Shown piece after piece: positions 11,301 to 20,300 of a DNA stretch of 39,283 nt. Numbering within the stretch: the first letter of the stretch is position 1; each line of letters begins with the position of its first letter. The DNA is from Planctomycetota bacterium (lineage in GTDB: Bacteria > Planctomycetota > Planctomycetia > Pirellulales > Pirellulaceae). The notes under the pieces were generated by a model. The model was not told the DNA's origin. It worked only from the letters and a program-made list of their open reading frames with translations, and made no database searches. Location: assembly GCA_029259935.1 (NCBI GenBank), contig JAJDEH010000070.1:1-39283 (forward strand), in the 5' to 3' direction. Made by a program: the position numbers and the translations under genes.

Positions 11301-14300
11301 TTCGCCCACCACCGAGACGCTAAAATCGGTACCACTAACGGCGGTGACCGTCGCCGAACCGCCACCGCCGGAAACCGATACCGTGCCGGGGCCGGCGTTA
11401 TAGACGGAGACCGTGGTGGTGCATGTGTGAGCGTCGTTCCAACTTTCACCCGCTTCCAGAGTTGTGTCCAGCGGATCAGGGCAGCTACCGCCTCCTGCAA
11501 ACACCGGCGTGATCGAAACGATATGCTCGGGACTTGTATTGAATCCATCGGTGACTTTGAAAGAGAACTCGCCTTCAAGGAAGTCAGCCTCAGTTGTAAA
11601 GACGAACGTGCCGTCAGCATTGAGGGCCACTGTTCCGCCTGATTCGCTTCCCGACACCACTGAAACTTGAAACGTATCGGAATCCCAGTCCACATCGATA
11701 GGAGTGACATCGCCACTAACTGTGTCACCACCGGGGCTTCCCGAGCCCGAGCCGCTCCCCGATCCCGATCCGCTTCCGGAGCCGCTGCCGCTACCAGAAC
11801 CACTTCCGCCACCCGAACCACTGCCACCGCCTGAACCCGAGCCAGAACCCTGAGTAACTGTCACTTCATACTCTTGGTCCATCCACTCGGGATCCTCCCA
11901 CATTGTGTTTTCAACGCTGAGCGTCACTGTTCTGGTCGCACTCCGCTCACCATGTTCGTCTTCCAACTGATAGGTGAACGAGTCGGCACCGGTAAATCCC
12001 GAATTCGGCGTATACGTGAACGAGCCATTGAAGGCGTTCATCGCCAATACGCCATTGGACGGCCCAGCAACGTTGACAACCTTGAGCGAAAACAGGTGTT
12101 CGTCGGTGGCTGAATCGAACAATCCGTCCGCGATAGGAACATCCAGTAGCGTCTTATAGTAAGTGCCGTAAGTCTGGTTCGCGGCCGTTGGGTCGTTGTT
12201 CTGCACGCCTATCGTGGCGGTGTACTTGGTTGTTGCCGGAGTCGAAACGCCATCGTCGATTTTGTATTTGAAGGTATCTTGTCCCTCAAAGCCCGCGTTC
12301 GGCGTGTACTCAAACGAGCCATCGCTGTTGAGGGTCAGGGTACCATTCGACGGCCCCGTATCGAGTACGGCCTCCAGTCTATCTCCATCCACATCGGTAT
12401 CATTGGCCAAAACGCCAGTCGTCCAGTTGTGGAAGAGCCGTGTTCCCGCTTTGACGCTGTAGCTGTCAGCGACTCCAGCAGAATTCACATTCGTGACGTC
12501 GAGCGTCACCGTACCGATTTCCGTGCCAGTTTCAATTCCGTTGGAAAGCTTGTACTTGAAGGTGTCGGTGCCGACGTAACCATCGTTGGGATAATAAGCA
12601 AACGTGCCGTCGGTATAGAGTTCAAGAGTTCCGTTAGTGGGGCCCTGATCGAGTTCTGCCCACTGCGCTTCGTCATCGTTCATGATGTCGTTGCCGCTGA
12701 CATCTCCCGTAATGCGGCGGTCATGAGGCCCGCTAAATGTGTCATTCTCCGTATCCAGCGAGATCACCTTAATCTGAACCGTGGCCGTCTCCTCCGAATT
12801 ACTTCCTCCGCCAAGCCGATAGGAAAACGAATCCAATCCATAAAAATCCGCATTGGGCGTGTATACAAAGGACCCGCTAGTACTCAGCGTTAGCGTCCCG
12901 TTGGTGACATCGGAAACGAGATTAGCCGCCAGCGGGTCGTTTGCGTCCGCGGACCAATCATTCGCCAAGACGCCGCTTCCCGTTACGTTGAGCGGTGAGT
13001 TTTTCATAACTCGATACGAATCGTCATGCGCTGTCCGCACGTGGTTCCGCACGTCAAGTACGACCAAAATCGACGAGCTTTCGACAGTTTCGTCTTTGAT
13101 CTTGTATGAAAATGTGTCGACGCCAAGCCCCTTACTGAAGAAGCCGTCCCCAGGCGTATAGGTGAACGAACCGTCGTCACTAAAGTTAAGCGTGCCGTAC
13201 TTGACGTTATCCACAAGCTCCGTGGTTACGTAGTCTTTCAGGTTGGTGCTTGGTAAGTTGTTATCCAGATTCAGGCTGGCATCCAGATCAGAATCGTTTT
13301 TGAGTACTCCATCGGCAGAGGAGACCGTCAGTGTTGTAATCCCGTCGACGGTGTAAAAGTCCATCACGCCAATCGGTGCATGATTGACCACGTCGATGCT
13401 CACTTCGATTTCGGACGATCGCTGAGCTCCGTCGTACACCCAATATCTGAACGAATCAGTGCCTACATAGGTGGGTTGGGGAGTGTAGCTGAATGAACCG
13501 TCGTCGTTCAAGGAAAAGCTCTGCGCGCCGAACGGTCCCGACTGCGGAACCAACTCGGCCACGAACGTCAGTTGATCGAACAGGTCGCCGTCATAATCGT
13601 TGATCAGCACACCCTCCGCAGCGCTGCGCGAGAATCCGACATTGCGGTGAATTCGATAATAGTCTTCAAACCCTACGGGCGTTTGATTGGTAACCGAGAT
13701 TGTCACGGTTACCGGTTCGCTGTCAGTGGATCCGTCATTGGCGTAATACTCGAACGTCACCGATCCGACCCAATCGTCGGCGCCCGATGGCGGCGTGAAG
13801 GTGAATGTGCCGTCCGAATTGAAGGCCAACGTTCCCTGGCTGACTGGTTGCGCGGGATACACCAGGTGAGCTGTCAATCCAGCGTTGTCCGCAGCCGCCG
13901 CATCTCGATCGTTGTCCGGATCCCAATCGTTATCCAGCACATTGCCGCTGAGGATAACACCTGGGCCATGCAGCTCTGCATAGTTGTCGTCAAACGCGTG
14001 TGGCGCGTGATTTCGGACCTCGATCGTGACGGCGACCGGCTCACTGTATTGGGCCGTGTCAAAAACCCGATAGGTGAACGAATCAGTGCCGGAGAAATCG
14101 GAATCGTGGATGTAAGTGAAGGAACCGTCCGAATTGAGTGTTAATGTTCCGTTGCTGACGTTGCTGACCACCTCAGCGGTGTTGGGATCTCCATCCCAAT
14201 CCGAATCGTCCCACATCACGCCATCCGCGGCGTTGACGGTCAGCGTATCGCCGTAGCGAACCGTGTAGTAATTCTCATGCACCCACGGGATGTTGTTCCA

Positions 14301-17300
14301 AACATCGATCGTGGCCGTGGCTACATTTCCGTCCTCGGCACCATCATTGAGTTTGTAAGTAAAGCTATCCGGGCCGACAAATCCGGCATTGGGTGTGTAG
14401 TCAAATGACCCGTCCGGGTTCAGTGTTAACGCGCCATTCGAAGTTCCGGAAACGAGGGTCAATGTCAGGTCATCCTTGTCGCCATCCCAATCATCGACCA
14501 TAACGCCCAAGGCGGGAGGAATGCTCAGCGGAGTGTCATGATGAACTCGATAGTTATCAGGGCCAGAAACTGGCTTCTTGTTTTCAACGGCGATGGAAGC
14601 GCTTTCCGCGCCGACCAGCGCCGCGCCATCCCAAACGTTATAGGTAAATCCATCGGAACCAACAAAACCTGGGTTTGGCGTGTAGCTAAACGTTCCATCC
14701 GAGTTGAGCGAAAGGCTGCCATTGGTGACATCCGATGCCAACGACACCGTCAGCGGATCGCCGTCATCGTCGTAGTCGTTCGCCAGCACACCCAAGTCGG
14801 AACCGACCGTGAGCGTCGTTGTATGGTGGACGCGATAGGAGTTCGGGCGCAGCACCGGATTAAGATTCCAGACATCAATCGTCACCGTCGCCACGTTGCT
14901 CGTGTCAACACCGTCGAAAGCCGTGTAGGTGAAGGAATCGACACCCACGAAAGAGGTGTTCGGGGTATATACGAACGAGCCGTCCGTATTGAGCGTAATC
15001 ACACCATTCACTGTCGGGCTGACCAACGTCGCGGTGAGAACTTCACCAAGATCATCGATATCGTCGATCAAAACACCCCAAAAAGCATTCATAGTCAACG
15101 TGAGATCGTGATGCACGCGATAGGAATTGTCCAGCGCCAGCGGAGCATTATTGAACACCGTGATCGACACCGTCACCGTGACCGTTTCGCCCGCGCCATC
15201 CGTGGCGTCCACGGTAAAACTGTCAATGCCCACAAAGCCGACATTAGGGTTGTAGTCAAAAGACCCATTCGCGTTGAGCGTCAAGGTCCCGTTCGCTGGG
15301 CCAGTATTGAGCGTGGCGGTCAACGTATCCTCGGGATCGTCCCACACCATTGACAACACGCCGTTCGCCTCGTTGACGCTCAAGGTACGGTCGTGCATCA
15401 CAACATAACTGCCGCCGCTGCTCACGGGAGCGTTGTTCCACACTTCTAGGTCGACCGTCGCGGTCGGGCTGTTGGCCAATCCATCGCTGGCTGTGTATGT
15501 GAAACTATCACTGCCGGCGTAGCCTGCCGTTGGTGTGTAATCGAACGACCCGTCACTGTTGAGGACCAAGGTTCCATTCGACGGACCCGAGACAAGGGAT
15601 ACCGTCAGCGTGTCGCCATTGGCATCGTAGTCGTTTTCGAGCAGTCCGCTGGCGGCGGCGACCGAAAGCGTCGTCCCATGATGCACACTCAGCCAGTCAG
15701 GGACGGCGACCGGTGCTTCGTTCAACGCGACAAGGGTCACCGTCACGGCACCCGTTTCCGTCGTCCCGTCGCTGGCCTTGTAGGCGAAACTATCGGAGCC
15801 CGAGAACCCGACATTCGGCACAAAATCAAAGGAGCCGTCGCTGTTCAGCGTCAGCGTGCCAGCGGTCGGCCCTGATACCAAAATTGCCGTCCGTCCCGTA
15901 CCAAGGTCGTTACCCAATACACCTTGTGCAGCATTCACATTGAGTGTGGTCGCGTGTTCCACGCCGTAAGTATCAACGGTTGCATGCGGCGAGGTACTGG
16001 TGACGGTGAAGGATACCGTGGCGGAGTTGCTTTCCAACGAACCGGTGGGATCGGCACCTTTGTATGTGAATGAATCGCTCCCCGAAAAACCCGCGTTGGG
16101 GGTGTAGCTGAAGGAACCCTCCGTATTTAATGTCAGCGAACCGTTGGTAACGTCTGAAACCAGAGTGACGTTGGTCCCTTCTCCAGCATCGTTCCAGTCG
16201 TTTGCAAGGACGCCCGCGGAAGCCGCCACGGTTAGGGTCGAATCCGGCACTAGCGCGAAGGCGTCATCAATTGCGATGGGGGTATGGTTGGTTACTACGA
16301 GTGTGACCGTGACGGTCTGGCTGTCGGCGATTCCGTCGTTGAGCTTGTAGGTAAAGCTATCGTTGCCAACAAAATCAAGCGTCGGAGTGTAATCAAAGGT
16401 GCCATCGGAATTGAGAGTTAGTGAGCCGTTACCAACATCATCGACAAGAATCACGGTCGTGGAGTCGCCGGCATCGTCCGTGTCGTTGGCCAGCACGCCG
16501 CCAGCACCAACGGTTAGAGTCGTGTTGTGCGGCAACTGATAGTGATCGCGATTCGCCACGGGGACCGTGTTGGTCGTGCCAATCGTAACGGTCGATTCGC
16601 GACTGTTTCCCAGGCCATCGCTGAGTTGATAAGTAAAGGTGTCATCTCCGACGAACCCCGCATCGGGCGTGTAAGTGAATGATCCGTCGGTATTCAGGGT
16701 GAGAGTGCCGTTGGTGACGATGGCAAGTTGAGTCAATGTTATCGTGTCGCCATCCCAATCCAAGTCATTGGCCATAACGCCGCTGGCAGCCGCAACGGTG
16801 ATGGATTGGTCGTGTAACACACTGTACTGATCGTCGTGCGCGAATGGCGCCGTATTGCGAACATGAATCGTCGCCGTCGCCACTTCACTGTCCACGGCGC
16901 CGTCATTCAGCTGATAGGTGAAAGTGTCTTCACCCGCAAAATCGGCGTTGGGTGTATAGGTGAAAGAACCATCGGAATTCAGCGTGAGCAAGCCGTTGGT
17001 CACGGTAGCCACAAGCGACAGCGTCAAGCTATCCCCGTCCGCGTCCGAATCATTTCCCAGCAATCCCGCTGCGGCAGTTACGGAAAGTACTTGGTCGTGT
17101 TTTACGGTGTAGGAATCGTTGACAACGATCGGCACGCTATTGACGACGTCAACGTCGACCGTCATTGCTTCGGACTCTTGGGCCCCATCGCTGATCTTGT
17201 AGGTGAACGAGTCCGGTCCGAAGTATCCTGCCCACGGCGTATAGGTGAAGGATCCGTCCGCGCTAAGCGTAAGTGAGCCGTTGGAAACAGTGGAGACCAG

Positions 17301-20300
17301 CGTCAACGTGAGTGGATCCCCATCCGCGTCCGCATCGTTCGCCAAAACACCTTCGGTTGGGCTGGAGTTTAACGTGGTGTCGTGTGTGACCTGATACACA
17401 TCGCGGCCAATAACGGGCGCGAGGTTGGTCACATCGATCACGACGTCAACAACTTCGCTGCTTGCGGCTCCGTCGCTCAGTTGATAACTAAACGTTTCCT
17501 CGCCCACGAAGCCTGAATTCGGCGTGTATTGAAAAGAGCCGTCGCCGCTTAGCGTCAACACGCCGTCGGTGACAGTGGAAACAATTTGAATCGTGACGGG
17601 TTCATCATCGATATCTACATCGTTGGCCAGCAGGCCTGAATCCGCATCTACTGAAAGCATTGTACCTTGATGGACGGCAAATCGATCGGCCCCGGCATCG
17701 GGAGCGATGTTGGTAACATCAATACTGACCGTGACCACTTCGCTGTCGGCAACTCCGTCATTCACCTTGTAGGTAAAGCTGTCGGAGCCAACAAATCCGG
17801 CGTTGGGGAAATAGGTGAATATTCCGTCCTGGTTCAGGTTCAGCGTTCCAGAGGAAGTTCCCGACACCAGCGACACGAGAAGTTTGTCCCCATCACGGTC
17901 GATGTCATTTGACACGAGCCGGTCGTCCACGCCGACAATCAGCAGGTTGTCGTGGAGTACCCGATACACTTCTCCGGTTGCCGCCGGGTCACTGTTGACT
18001 ACGCTGATCGTTACGGTTTGCTCCTGCGAGACGGTTGCTCCATCGCTAACGGTGTACGTAAAAGAATCAGTGCCCACGAACGCTTGAAATGGTTGGTACG
18101 TGAACGTTCCATCGGAATTGATCGTCAGCGATCCATGAATGACATCATTCATCAGACTCACCGTGAGCGAGTCGCCGTCCGCGTCCCAATCGTTGACTAA
18201 CAATCCACCCTCGGGCTCAAGATCCCGATCATGCACGATTTGATAATACTCGCCCGCCACGACGGGATCGTTGTTGTTGACAACAATCGTCACCGTACTG
18301 TCAGGACTAGCCGCGAACCCGTCGTCGGCTTGGTAGGTGAAACTATCTTCGCCCACAAATCCAGCATTTGGCGTATAGGTAAACGAGCCATCGCTGTTCA
18401 TGGTCAGCGCCCCATTGGTGGGGCCGGCCACGACAATCGCGTTGAGCGTTTGCCCTTCACTGTCGATGTCGTTGGATAGAACGCCATCCTCCAGCGGAAC
18501 TGTCAATACCGTGTCGTGTGCCAACGAGTACGTGTCGTCAACCGCCGTTGGAACGACGTTCACCACCTTGATCGTAACGGTTTCTTCCTCGCTGGTGGCA
18601 ATTCCGTCGCTCATCGTGTACGTGAAAGTCTCTTCGCCCTCGAAGTCCGAGGGAACGGAATAGGTGAAGGACCCGTCCGCTTGCAATGACAACGATCCGT
18701 AGAACACGTCTTGCAGCAGGGTTACCGTCAGCGTCTCGCCGGGATCATCCCAGTCATTTTGCAGAACGCCATCCGCGGCGGTAACGGTCAAATTTTCGCC
18801 ACGTTGGACTTCGTACGAATCGCCAGTCGGAAGTGGGGCATTGTTCGCGACGTCGATGGAAACTGTTACGATTTCGCTGTCGTTTGTGCCATCCGTTGCC
18901 TTGTAAGTAAAGAAATCGCTCCCAACGAATCCAGCGGTCGGCGTGTAAGTGAAGGTCCCGTCGGCGCCCAGCGCCAGCGTTCCGCTCTGAACGTCAGCGA
19001 CCAGCACCGACGTGATAGCCTGCCCCGTCACCTGCCAATCGTTGTTTAAAATGCTGTCGGCAAGAGCGACGGAAAGCGTTTGATCATGGATCACTGAAAC
19101 GTCGTCGCCACGGGCTCGCACGTCCAGATCCGTAACGTCCAGCGTGACCGTTGCCGTCTTGCTGGTGGCCGCGCCATCGTCAATTGTATACGTAAAGGTA
19201 TCTATGCCGACGAATCCGGCATTTGGCGTATAGGTGAATGACCCGTTCGCATTCAGCGTCAAGCTACCCGAACTGACATCCTGGCCAAGCGTGATCGCCA
19301 GAGCATCTCCATCTTCATCGACATCGTTAACGAGAATGCCAGCCGCCGCCACCGAGATGTTTCCGTCGGCCACCACGAAGTACAAATCGTCGATCGCATC
19401 CGGTGCCGCGTTTTCAACGTCAATCAAGACGGTAACGGGATCGCTTTCCGTTACGCCGTCGCTAACTTTGTAGGTAAACTCGTCAATCCCCACGAATCCA
19501 ACATTGGGCGTGTAGCTAAAGGAACCGTCCGCGGCCAACGTCAGCGTGCCGCTTGAAACGCCCGTGACGATCGTCGGTACCAAGGTATCGCCTGGATCAC
19601 CGTAATCATTGGCCAAGATTCCAGAAGCCACATCGACGTTCAGAACCGTGTCATGCACCGCGATGTAAGTGTCAAATACCGCGACAGGTGCGAAGTCAGA
19701 AATCGTCAAGTCGACTGTAACCGTGGCACTTTCCGCAAGGCCATCGCTTGCCTTGTAGGTGAACTGGTCCGAACCGACATATCCGGCATTGGGCGTGTAA
19801 GTAAAGGAACCGTCCGATGCCAGCGCCAGCGTTCCGTGCAAGACATTGGCAACCAGTTGTGCAGACAAGTTTTCGCCGTCTTCCGTCACGTCATTAGCGA
19901 GTACGCCATCGGTTGCCGTGACATTGAGGGCAGTGTCGTGCCAAGCTTGCAGGCTCTCCCCATAAGCAATTGGTGCGTGGTTGAAGACGTCCAGGCTAAC
20001 GACCGTCGCCGGACTTTGTCCCAAGCCGTCTGAAAGCGAATACTGAAACTGATCGGTTCCCACAAATCCGAGGTTGGGCGTATAAGTGAACGAGCCATCC
20101 CCAGCCAACGAAAGCGTTCCGTTAGTGACATCTTGGGTGAGCGTAACCGTCAAGCTATCCCCATCGAACTCAACATCATTTCCCGCCACTCCCGAGGCAC
20201 TGTCCACCGTCAAGACATCGTCGTGTCCCACACGGTAGGAATCGCTAATTCCGATCGGCAAGTTATTCAGGACGCTAACGGCAACAACACCTTCTCCGAT

